DNA of 64,000 bases, taken from contig JXTC01000090.1 in the NCBI GenBank assembly GCA_002914845.1, positions 368,567-432,566 on the forward strand, read 5' to 3'. The translations under genes were made by a program, and so were the position numbers. Numbering within the stretch: the stretch's first letter is position 1; every line of letters starts with the position of its first letter. Under the pieces are notes generated by a model. It was given only the letters and a program-made list of their open reading frames with translations. It did no database searches and had not been told where the DNA came from. This stretch comes from Trema orientale. Taxonomy: Eukaryota; Streptophyta; Magnoliopsida; Rosales; Cannabaceae. Positions 11,066-20,662 of the stretch are shown in pieces.

Positions 11066-12277
11066 ATGGATCCCATAATAAAATACTTACAAAACGGTGA
11101 ACTTCCCGAGAATAAAGATGAAGCAAAGCGACTCAAGATGAAGGCAGCTCGCTATATTATATATGATAACAAACTTTATCGAAGAAGTTTTAGTTCGCCG
11201 TTGTTACTGTGTGTTGATGATGAAAAGGCGTACTACATTATGAAGGAAATTCATGAAGGGATATGCGGGAATTATTCTGGGGGGTAGGCACTTGCAAATA
11301 AAGCCCTAAGGCAGGGTTACTTTTGGCCCACCATGAAGAAGGATACTATAGAGTTTGCACGAAAATGTGACAAGTGCCAGAGGTTCGCAATCATTCCTCG
11401 AATGCCACCAGTCCCTTTAACTTCGATGACTAGTCCTTAGCCGTTTGCGGTTTGGGGAATAGACATCATTGGGACTCTCCCATTGGCGCGAGGCAGATTG
11501 AAATATGCGGTAGTCGCAGTTGATTACTTCACTAAGTGGACGGAAGCAGAAGCTTTAAGTACTATTTCGGCGAAGAAGATGATAGATTTTGTTTACAAGT
11601 CTATAATCTGTCGTTACGGCATACCGCATACAATAACTTCTGATAATGAGAAACAATTCGACTGCGAAGAGTTTCGTAATTTCTGCGACAACTTAGGAAT
11701 CAAGAAAAGTTTCTCCGCCGTTGTTCATCCCCAAGCAAATAGGCAAGTTGAGGCGATAAACAAGATACTTAAGCAAAATATCAAGACAAAGTTAGAAGAA
11801 TACAAGGGAGCTTGGCCAGAAGTATTTCCTAAAGTATTATGGGCTTATCGCACCACCCAACGGACTACTACTAGAGAAAGTCCGTTCTCCTTGGCCTATG
11901 GTTACGAAGCCATGATCCCAGTTGAAATTGGTGCGAGCTCCCTACGACGATCAACTTATGAGCAAGATTAGAATAATTCATTGATGAGGATTGAGCTCGA
12001 TCTTCTGGAAGAAAGGCGCGAGCAGTCTCAACTACGTGTCGCATCATACCAACAGCGCACTGCTCGATATTATAATTCCAAAGTAAAAAACAGAGAATTC
12101 AAGGTCGGGGATCTTGTTCTTAGACAAGTTCTACCTAACACCAAAGAGCAAGGTGCTGGTGTATTTGGGCCTACTTGGGAAGGACCATATGTTATCGATG
12201 CCGTCATTCGACCTGGGACTTATAAGCTTGCTCGCACTGGAGGACAAAAGATCGAGCACGCATGGAATACAGAGTAA
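11066..12277 (+). pseudogene. Broken integrase of Tat pol
   Basis: The frame has shifted relative to RNase H. The N-terminal zinc-binding part is at about 11240-11400 and ends with CDKCQRFA. The catalytic core follows (WGIDIIGTLP near 11455, VAVDYFTKWTEAE, then ITSDNEKQF). DNE stands where DNG is usual. QANRQVEAINK near 11733 carries the conserved Glu, though NR has replaced the usual NG. The C-terminal part has KVGDLVLRQV and GPTWEGPYVI. Stops fall at 11285, about 11436 (TAG for an expected TGG), 11969 and 12275. Inactive in this copy. Confidence 0.88.
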
Positions 12278-13036
12278 CTTCGTCGATATCATCAATAAAT
12301 CTTCATATGTATCTTCATTTTATCTTCGGTGATACTTGCATGTCACAAGAATTCTTTAATAAAGATCATTTCTTCATTCAATAATCGGTGTACATGATGA
12401 TTATTGCGCGTCTATTATAGTTTTATGGCAGTCCTCGAACACCATAAAACTCGGGGGGCAGTAGGATTAGATCGTCATCTCCTACTCGCTTCCTAAGGAA
12501 CTATGCAAAACGTTCATTAAGAGGGGTCAGAATTTTAGATCGCCGAATTTCTGAAATTTCTTAAAATCTTAGGATTTTCTCCTCGCTTCATGCCGTAGCA
12601 TGTCGTATTACGTAATTTCCCTCCTCGAACAGAAAGTAACTAAGCATAACGTTCATTGTTCGATGTGATATATTGCTATAAACCCTATTTTAACATGGAA
12701 CTTTTGAAAAATAGTAGAGTTTGCGTCACTCGATTATTATTTTTCTTAAGCGACCTAACCCATCCTACTACTTGAACCACGGTTTAAGTTATTGGATTCG
12801 AATCGTAATAGCGTACCGATCAGTCATTTAGTGACTGACTACTTGGTTAAATTATGCACGTTTATATTATTATGCGATGTAACTTTTGTTCATTTTGTAG
12901 GAGTAAAGGTTCGACGAATAAATTTTCAATTGAAAGCAATAAAAATTAAGTCGCATTTATGTGCAAGAAAATATATTACATTACAAAATTAAACGGGATA
13001 TGCCCGCATCTATCCTTGATATTACAGTAAGTTAGT
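12278..13036. other. Spacer between pol and the antisense gene, with internal polypurine tract
   Basis: No coding content. GGGGGGCA at 12453-12460 repeats the octamer found in the terminal polypurine tract at 16358-16365, but it is followed by GTAGGATTAG and not by an LTR start. The right part lies beyond the stop codon of the antisense gene and probably contains its 3' UTR. The 66-codon frame at 12792 is not supported. Confidence 0.55.
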
Positions 13037-15221
13037 CTACTGGGCAGAAGTACTCGCTCCCGTCTCAGCTTCCTTCTCAACGGCTTTGGCCTTCTTCCAG
13101 CTGTTAACAAGTTCGACGACGTCCTCGCTAAGAATAGAAAAGTCAAACTCCGGATGCTCGCAGTAAATGTTATAGATGATTGTCGAAGAAGCGATGTCGC
13201 TGGCTTTCTCCTCGATGTCCTTGACTTCAGTAGCTTTGAAGTCCTCTATTGCTTTGCGACCTGCTTCTTCGGCTGCCCTCTTTAAAGCATCCGGATGTTC
13301 GGAGATAGTCTTTTCGAGATTCTTGACTCTTTCTTCGAGCTTGCCTATCTCAAGCTTCGCCTTCTCCAGATCCTCTTGCAGCTGTTTCTTCTCCAACTCG
13401 AAGGATGACTTTTCGTCCTTGTGAGTCTTCTCCGAATTCTCGAGTGCATGGGCCATCTCTTCGACTTTCTCGCCCTTCTCCACGCTCTCGAGAACCGGGT
13501 CGTACATTAGCACGGCAGCTGCAGCAGTCTGAGATATAAACATATTAGTGCGAGAAAAGCATCAAAGAATTTAAAAGAAGAGAAAAAGAAACTTACATTG
13601 GTAAGCATCCTCATAGTGGCATTGAATACGACCCTAGGCGATCTTTTCTTCATCTTCTCCCAAGCTTCCTCCGAAGTGAAGCGATCGACAAAGGCCGCAC
13701 TCATACCAGCCTTTTCTAGCAGTTTACGAAGAAGTGCGATGGCCTCTTCGTCCTTGTTCGATTGGCTCGCTCCTGCAGAGGTAGCCGGCTCTTTGGAAGG
13801 CTCAGCCTGACTCATAGGCTCAGTTGGCTGTGGAGGAGGTGAGCTGGTTGGGATGTCATCGAAGGTTACTTTTCTCTTTTTTGAGGAATCGACCTTCTCT
13901 TTCCCTTTAGAAGGAGGCGTGCTATCTGGAGTCTTGGATTTTGCGATAGATCCAAGAGTTGACGGAGGAGCTCGCAGACCACTGCCAATGGTCATATCTG
14001 CATGAACGAAATCAATTAAAATGCGGGGTAAGTAGTGCGATATGTAAGTAAAAAAAAAAAAAAATTCGAGGAAAGTTACCTTTTTGTGGTTGAGATGGTG
14101 GGGGAGGTTGAGCTTCAGGAGACGGAGCTTCTGGTGATGGTGGCTCAACAACAGGGGGAGCAGGTGCCTTCGTTTTCCTTGATTTGGAAGACGATGCACC
14201 TGCCTCCTTTTGCTTCCTCGCCTTCTTTTTCCTCTTCGAGCTCGAGGGCTTCGAAGGACGGTTGGCAGAGTATGGTAGTGATGCGCCCTTCGGGAACAGC
14301 CCGCAGTCGATCAGATTCTTGGTCGTCCCAAGCTTTTTCCAATCAAACTCCTCGGTTGGAAGAGCGTTAACTTTGTACACTCTTGCGAACTGTTCCTCGC
14401 TGAGTCCTGGACACTCTTTGTTTTCTATGAAGACATGGTAATGCGATCAGATATATTGAAGCAGTTAATGAAATTCGAGTACCGCTATATTACCTACCAG
14501 GGTTTTGAAAGAACCCGTTGTTAGCATACTCAAAATGGAAGAATGGTCTTTTCCATTTTCCCATGTTATTGCGGACTCCATGAATGGTCTTTATCGCTTG
14601 ATTCGACCGCTTGCTCGCGTAAAAGAAGCTGAAGTCTGAGGGGTTCGACTTCACCTGGTAAAACCAAGCGAACTCTTCGGGTGTAGGAGATCCTAAACTA
14701 AGCTTATGGTATAGTATGTACAAGCCTATTATATATCTATAAGTATTAGGGGTCAGTTGGTAAGGGACGACGCCGTAGTAGTCGACGATAGATTTTATGT
14801 ACGGATGAAGTGGAAGATGGATGCCGCATCTAAGCACTGCCTCAGAGAACAAGGCAGTACCATGAGGTGGAGTGTGTGGTCGATTGAATTCTGTAGAGAT
14901 GCGAAGAGGAATGTTGATGTTGTAGATGCGGATAATTTTTTCGAGCTTATTTGTAGAAATGCTCGTCTGTACATCGGTACACGACCAATCTCCTTCTACA
15001 TATTAGTGACCCCTTGCGTATTCAGGAGCATCCCTAATGTGTTGAGGCCATTGATCTTGGGGGAGATCACCTATGCGGGGACTATTTTGTCTCACTCCTG
15101 TTATCTCTACTTCAGGTCGCTCTATGTAATCGTCAAGATTTATAGAACTAGAGCTCGACTCGGAGAATGACGACTCCCCTGAGAACGCATTCCCCTCCCT
15201 AAGTTCTTCGCTACTAGACAT
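13037..15221 (-). pseudogene. Antisense four-exon gene with gypsy-type transposon (Transposase_28-like) domain
   Basis: Read on the minus strand, exons are 15221-14498, 14424-14080, 13997-13597 and 13528-13037. All three introns are GT-AG, and the exons sum to 1962 nt, 653 codons plus stop. Phases agree at every junction. The N-terminus is acidic and Ser-rich (MSSSEELREGNAF). Roughly residues 80-240 match the 'putative gypsy type transposon' domain family (PF04195) by recognition, with GIHLPLHPYIKS and VVPYQLTPNTYRYIIG. Then come Lys- and Pro-rich linkers and a C-terminal coiled coil (LEKKQLQEDLEKAKLEIGKL, last exon). One in-frame TAA at 15003-15005 (codon 73) breaks it. A pyrimidine tract plus CAG lies directly before the ATG, which suggests a 5' UTR intron. 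Function is unknown. Genes antisense to pol exist in related Tat elements. Confidence 0.85.
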
Positions 15222-16351
15222 CTGAAAAACGAACAAGGAGATATTTAATCCTATGCGAGCATTATCCTACGGGTAAAATCATATATTGATTTATGCTAAC
15301 CTAAAATGCGACCTAGAGATAGGCGTATTATTGTATTTTTTACAGGTATCCTCGCTATGTGCGAGCAGTATACGATAATTGGGGGTTGCAAACCCTAGAA
15401 TGTTCATAATTTGTTCGACTATCTCATCAATCTTCTGAGCAATCTTAGGATTCATCTGGAATGATCGAGCTAATTCTTCGATAATTCACCATTCGATCTA
15501 TTAGTTTTTATATCATTTGGGCCTCATCATCAACATTCCAGAACCTAATTCCTATGAATTCGCCTATTAATTCGTCAAAATGACAAGTTTTCTGGGATTT
15601 CTCTCTATAGATTCGTTTCTATAAACCTAGATTCTAGGATTTCTAAAGGTTATAAGAATTACAGAGCGCGACAATAAATGGAGAATATTCAACAGAAATT
15701 AAATGAGAAAAGAAAAGAAACTGACCTTGATTCTTCGAGAAGAAAGAGGATTCTGAAGTACTCCTTAAATGCTCTATTGGTTCGTCTCACCGGAGATAAG
15801 GAAGAAGCCTCTGTAATTGGCCTGAGAAGAGGGTTTCTCGGGATTCAGAGAATGAAAAACGAAGAAAAAAGGAGGTTTTCGCCTTGTCAAATTTCTGGCA
15901 AAGAGAGTGTGAGAATTGAAGAGGTTTCGGCAACAAGTAGAAAATGAAAGAGGAAGTTAAGAATTTCTCTTTAAATGGTTAAAAGATCTGTGTAATTACA
16001 GCCGTAGATCAAGGGATCTGTTCTTTAAATCTGATGGCCGAAATTCACGCGGGATTTGAATTCAGAAATTAAAGCAGATTTAATTTTTGAAATTCGAAAC
16101 GTCTCAAGCTGAAACGACGGCAGGAACAGTCGTTATCATCACGTATGTTCGGGAAACGGAGCAGTCGCCTCGAGTCATGACAACTTTTTGAGGGAAAGCG
16201 ACACGTGAATGTGTCTGTCAGAAGAGGATACGCATGGTTTCGAAAGATATGATTCGAGACTTGGCAGCTTTTCAGAATTCAAGATAGTTTCATCGCATTC
16301 TTAAGCTCCCATTTATCAGAATAAGAAGCTCCATTTACCCTGAAGGCTAAT
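15222..16351 (-). other. Probable 5' UTR, leader intron and promoter side of the antisense gene
   Basis: On the minus strand, AAG|GTCAGT at 15726/15725 could be a donor pairing with the TTTTTCAG acceptor that ends at 15222, giving a 504-bp leader intron. The minus strand from about 15950 to 15726 is CT-rich like a plant 5' UTR. No clear TATA box was located. The 89-codon plus-strand frame at 15678 lies across this region and is considered a chance frame. Confidence 0.4.
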
Positions 16352-16367
16352 GAAGCTGGGGGGCAAT
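16352..16367 (+). other. Polypurine tract of the Tat element
   Basis: TGAAGCTGGGGGGCAA followed by T abuts the 3' LTR start. This is the expected plus-strand primer position, with the GGGGGG run at 16358-16363. Confidence 0.8.
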
Positions 16368-16835
16368 TGTTATGCGATCTTAAATCCGTGATTGGTCAAC
16401 GCTGAGAAAGTAAAAGGTCAGAAACGTCAGGTCGCATAAGTGTTCTCTTAATTAAAATGCAACCTCATCCAAATATGATAGATGCGACCAGGATAAAAGG
16501 GAAACCGGTTCAGGCTTCATCAAAGGGGTAATTAGCATAGAAAAGGAAACAAGCTTCAGAATGGAAATCGAGTATCTTCCTTATTTAATAAAGGATGTTG
16601 CCCGATTCTATATTACCTAAAATTGTATTTCTGATTACACTTACTCGTTTAGGTAAATGGGAAACTTTAAGCCATNAAAAATAGTGAAGAACAGTGGACG
16701 TAGGCTCATCTTTTTTGGGGCTGAACCACTATAAAATCATTGTCTCATTATTTGCTTTAATTTATCAACCCCTTTCACACACAAGCCACATCACGCAATT
16801 TCCTATATTCATTGTTGACAAAACCTCCGTCAATA
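16368..16835 (+). repeat. 3' LTR of the Tat element
   Basis: Starts TGTTATGCGATC and ends GTCAATA, followed at once by the GTACC duplication. It is 468 bases as written because the gap region is reduced to one N at 16676. It lacks the 41 bases (6294-6334) seen beside the gap in the 5' LTR. Confidence 0.92.
16676..16676. other. Single-N assembly gap in the 3' LTR
   Basis: One N after GCCAT, at the position equivalent to the 274-N gap of the 5' LTR. At least 41 known bases plus the unknown gap content are missing here. Confidence 0.95.
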
Positions 16836-16840
16836 GTACC

Positions 16841-17361
16841 CAAAGGCAGTGTAGGAGTCAAGATATACACTAGGGTTAAGTGACCTTTGACCCATCTGAA
16901 AGATAAATAAGCTTATAGATGCATTGTATAGTAGAAGTCAAGAGATATGTCTCTTGATTAATTTGGTTTCCTTGCCTTGCTGCTAGCAAAACCCCTCCTT
17001 TTATGGCCATCCTTTGGATAATGCCCAAGTAAATCACGGTCAGCAATGTTGGTCAACAAGGTTGGGCAAATTTAATTGGTGAACAAGGTCAGAACTTTGT
17101 TGAAGCTACCTTGCTGTGACAACTAGCAAGGTTAGAACATTGTTAAAGATGCCTTGCTGTTACAGTTGTTCTTTACACGTAAGGACATAGTAGCATATTC
17201 TTGAAAATAAATTCCACTCAACGTCGTTTTAGCTAAAATTGATAATTTTACCCATCTCTTCAAATTTCCATATCAACACTTGGCCACAATAATTCCCCAA
17301 ATCCAAAGATGAAAGAAATGACGAACGATCTGTTTGAGTGACGACGACAGATCTAATGGTG
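16841..17361. other. Intergenic between two insertions
   Basis: Continuation of the pre-insertion DNA that lies left of 5708. It holds imperfect repeats of AACAAGGT and CTTGCTGT motifs at 17050-17165. No gene seen. Confidence 0.4.
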
Positions 17362-17366
17362 TGGGT

Positions 17367-18977
17367 TGTTGGGGATTGTGCCCTAAAGTTTATTTACTAA
17401 ATTGAATATTTAAGAGTATATTTTTATTAAGAATTTTTGGATATATGAATATTATTGTTAATATAATTATTCATTAATATAAATGTTGTAATTGATTATT
17501 TATGTAACCATCATTCAGTATATACGCGAAGATTGAATGTATGGATAATAATCTAAAATATTTCATAATGATTAATTATAGTTTGGAACTATAATTAAAT
17601 TAACATTATTAGTATGGTCCACCAATATTAAGAATGGAGTAATTTTATCCGGATTATTCAATATAAAGTCATTAAAGAATGGAGGTACTTTGTATAATAC
17701 GATTATATAGGACTGGATTAGATAAATTTTTGAAATGTCTAATAAAGTCCGTGACATAAATAAGGAGTTAAAAAATTCATCATATATAGAATAGTCTTAA
17801 TCCTGAGTTATTAATAGACTCATATTTATGACATTTTGTTTTTTAATTTACTCAGTAAAAGTTTGCTTATGCCAAACCTAACCATGTATATTGGAGACAT
17901 AATGAAACAAATCGCTAGGAATATTAATACATAGATATAAAATTCATTCTTTTCTTTTTGAAAGTCAGTAAAATAGTTCTCTTGAATAATTAATTCATGA
18001 CTTAAATAATAAAGTGCTTAAATTGGAGAGATAGTCACAAATTAATTGTTCATTGGAGAATTAAATGGAATTCAAGGACTAAGATTTAATTAGAGAGATA
18101 ACGGAATTACCTAGCTCTAATTATGAACTATTTATAGAGGATTAATCTGTATACAATGATTAAATCAATGGATAATTCAACGCTTTTATTTTGAATAAAT
18201 TATACTATAAATTCAAGAGTGCAATTTCAAGTTTATAGTGAAATAACATTGAAATTAATAAATTTGATTTATTGATTTAAGAGTCAAATTGAAGAATCAA
18301 ATTTATTGGAGCTTGAATTATAGGTCTATAGGTTCCTTCTCTATCATCTGAATACTATAAGATATGTGAGATTAATAATTGAATTAATTTATAATTATTA
18401 TAAATTAATATAACACTATTGTAAAAATTGTGACAGAATGTAATAGTTAAATTATGTCATAATTTATATGTAGTAGTTAAATTGCCCAAAAAATAATGAT
18501 TAATTATTATGAATTAATTAATTATTTCTCGTTATTTAAGTAATTAAATATCAAGTATTATATAGTAGAAATTAGGTCTACCCACTAATCTTACTGCTAC
18601 ACAATTTACTATTTAATTAATTTTAATGGGGCAATTTAATATATGTAGTGGGAGAAAAAATTAGGTTCACCCACTAATATTTTCACTACTACTACTAGTA
18701 TAAATACTCTACTTGCCATAAAGAGAAAACACACAATACACTACAGAGAAAAGAGAGAAACAAGTTCTCATAGTTTTTTCTACTCTCTAGTTGCATAAGA
18801 GAAAAATAAGTTTCTCTTATTCTAACTCTCTAATTGTTCTAGAGAGAAAAACATAGAGCAAATGAGTATTATTTCAATGGTTAATCTAGAAAGTGCCCTT
18901 ATACTACATACTTGGTAGGGTGATTGTAGATGATCTTTGGTATCATCAAAAGGAAAGCTTAAGCAAATAAGTCTTCA
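17367..18977 (+). mobile_element. Solo LTR, TGTTGGGGATTGTGCCC family
   Basis: The element starts TGTTGGGGATTGTGCCCTAA and ends GTCTTCA. It is flanked by a perfect duplication TGGGT (17362-17366 and 18978-18982). At 1611 bp with TG...CA ends, no coding content and a 5-bp duplication, it has the form of a solo LTR. It shares the start motif and general layout with 29116, 32164 and 38782. Its right part matches the truncated copy at 3012-3797. A short non-autonomous element cannot be excluded. Confidence 0.82.
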
Positions 18978-18982
18978 TGGGT

Positions 18983-19708
18983 AACTACATTCTTTCATTC
19001 TGTTCATTTGTCAAAGATATATAACCATTATGATCCTCAAAAGATTTGAGAAAATTTTCAAATCTCGATATCCTAACACTTTCGTATATGTGAAAATTGT
19101 TTCTAAAATCAACTTGAGTGACTCTAGAAAGTAACATGAACGAGATGCTAAGAAAGTTGAAATAACGAGACGAGCAAGGTCTTTGCAGAATGAGGTTTTG
19201 AAATGTCTTGAACAAAATTAAAGAAGCTGATACTTAATAGCACAAAGTACCAAAAATAGGAATTGCAACATCCCATTTTTTTCAGGAACATTTTTAACAT
19301 CTGTAACCCCGAAATACCTGGATGTGTTTGTCTATTTACATGCATTTTACATATATATATATATAACCCATATATATATATATTACTAATCCTTCTTTTC
19401 AAAAACCATGTTCAAATTTTCAGCTAGAGAACACATCATTTCGAACGAGGCTATAGATGCTAATTTCTCGTTACCTTTGAAGTTCCCGAACTTAAATTAG
19501 TTTCTCTCGAATTTTAAGATGTTACTACTAATTTTCCAAGTTATTGTCTAAGCTTTCTTAATCATGTTTTAGTTATATGTTAATTTGCTAATTTGTTTCT
19601 GAAAACAATCTTTATTAGTTATGTAATACTTAGAAAACAACTGTGATAAAAAACAAAGGTATAAAGTAGGCTAGATAACTAAAATGCACTATTCTAAATA
19701 AATAAGCA
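18983..19708. other. Intergenic, AT microsatellites, no gene seen
   Basis: Contains (AT)n tracts at about 19351-19383. The overlapping minus-strand frames of 76-84 codons have no recognisable protein content. Confidence 0.4.
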
Positions 19709-19760
19709 GTCCCACATCGACCGATGAAAGAGGCTATGACTCACACTTCCAATATTAAAA
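19709..19760 (+). promoter_or_regulatory. USE and TATA box of the U5 snRNA gene
   Basis: GTCCCACATCG at 19709-19719 is a perfect plant snRNA upstream sequence element. A TATA-like TATTAAAA lies at 19753-19760, with 33 bp between the two. This spacing specifies RNA polymerase II in plant snRNA genes. The inferred RNA start (19789) is about 30 bp further on. Confidence 0.85.
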
Positions 19761-19788
19761 CAAAATAGATTGTAAGTACTTAACACGG

Positions 19789-19910
19789 AGCCGTGCGGTG
19801 CACACAGAGCGAACTATTCTTTCGCCTTTTACTAAAGAATACCGTGTGTGCGCCGCTGACAGCGGCATACGCCAATTTTTGGAGAGGTACTCTGAAGTGA
19901 GTGCCTCTAC
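19789..19910 (+). ncRNA. U5: U5 spliceosomal snRNA
   Basis: The invariant loop I reads CGCCTTTTACT (about 19824-19834), held by the stem ATTCTTT/AAAGAAT and an outer stem GCACAC/GTGTGC. The Sm site AATTTTTGG is at 19874-19882. The 3' hairpin GAGGTACT/AGTGCCTC closes the RNA at about 19908. Loop I of U5 contacts exon ends at both splice sites in the spliceosome. With the promoter in place and both stems intact, this copy looks functional. The exact 5' end is inferred from promoter spacing. AGTTTAA at 19918-19924 fits the plant snRNA 3' box core AGTNNAA. Confidence 0.9.
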
Positions 19911-20030
19911 TAAATTTAGTTTAAATAGTTATTAATTATAAATTTAGTTTAAATAGTTATTAATTCAAATAGTTATTAATTATAAATTTAGTTTAAATAG
20001 TTATTAATTATTAATTTTAGTTTAATTGTT
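19911..20030 (+). repeat. Tandem repeats of the U5 3'-flank
   Basis: The unit AAATTTAGTTTAAATAG plus TTATTAATTAT occurs three or more times, starting right behind U5. Each complete unit carries AGTTTAA, the sequence fitting the snRNA 3' box. Confidence 0.75.
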
Positions 20031-20076
20031 TGAACATCTACTTAATAGTGTTGTTTACTAACTGTTTGTGTATATG

Positions 20077-20103
20077 TCTTCGGAGAGTTACTTTGAAATG
20101 ACT
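20077..20103 (+). pseudogene. Possible degenerate duplicate of the U5 3' hairpin
   Basis: TTCGGAGAGTTACTTTGAAATGA resembles TTTGGAGAGGTACTCTGAAGTGA of the U5 Sm/3' hairpin region, with loss of the stem partner. It is followed again by an AT-rich tail. This suggests that the 3' end was duplicated together with the tandem repeats. Confidence 0.35.
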
Positions 20104-20248
20104 AGCTTAATTGTTTAACTATTTATGTATTTTTGTCCGGTAACCATTTTGTTTGTCCTTTAAACGAAAGAATAAAACTATATATTTTATTGTCAGGATT
20201 TTGTTGGGAAAAAAGAAGTGTTCGGTAACTAAAATGTTTAATAACACT

Positions 20249-20662
20249 ATATGTCCCGACGCGCTCAACAGCATTTAAACTATTTTCAGCCCTACTAGCT
20301 ATTCTTAGTACATTACTAAGAACACTTGTGATATTTAGAGTATAGCTAAGAAGTAGACCCATTGTAGATGCAAATTCCATCTGGTTTTCGGTTCTTCCAT
20401 TCTGCAACACAGCAAAGGTTGCTGTCAACCAAATCATGATACCTCCTACTGTTTCCAATCTTATGGAGAGCCAGCCATTTGAACTCATGTCTGCTAGGGT
20501 GAATCTGATATTGTTGTCCATAGTCTTTCCATTTACATAGGCTATTCGATCATACGCTTTGTATGCACGAATAGTTGACAAACCATTTAGTGCTTCTCCA
20601 AATTGGGCATAAACAGGAGATCTTGTAATTGAATCCAAGCGCTTCATTTCACGGGATGTGCT
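20249..20662 (-). pseudogene. Lone exon of an ABCC (MRP-type) transporter
   Basis: The minus strand encodes a piece of the second transmembrane domain of a plant ABCC transporter (ABCC1/ABCC2-like). It runs from [20 protein letters not shown] through [34 protein letters not shown] and [13 protein letters not shown]. The left edge is a proper acceptor (TTTTTCACACAG). The right edge has no usable GT donor, and the frame runs on into unrelated sequence to 20123. No other exon was recognised within several kb on either side. Full-length ABCC1/2 proteins have about 1600 residues and load conjugates into the vacuole. This fragment of about 138 residues has no stops, but it cannot be a working transporter. 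Confidence 0.85.

Larger units (their letters stand above)
5713..16835 (+). mobile_element. Ty3/gypsy LTR retrotransposon, Tat lineage, with antisense gene
   Basis: Both LTRs start TGTTATGCGATC and end GTCAATA. They are flanked by the perfect 5-bp duplication GTACC (5708-5712 and 16836-16840), so the ends are exact. Order: 5' LTR, primer site, gag, protease, reverse transcriptase, RNase H, second RNase H, integrase, spacer, antisense gene, polypurine tract, 3' LTR. The duplicated RNase H and the CxxH...GHxxxxC gag knuckle are marks of the Tat lineage. Gag-pol has at least ten in-frame stops and two frameshifts, so this copy is non-autonomous. The LTRs differ at only about 14 of roughly 465 comparable bases by eye. 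Extra genes downstream of pol are known in this lineage, for example the antisense gene 23 of maize Grande. Confidence 0.93.

Noticed and set aside
15678..15947. 89-codon plus-strand frame in the Tat element
   Set aside because: Lies over the leader and intron of the antisense gene, with no domain and no position in known element layouts.
18985..19402. Minus-strand frames next to U5 as further ABCC exons
   Set aside because: No nucleotide-binding-domain motifs (Walker A, signature, Walker B) or other ABCC text in any frame.
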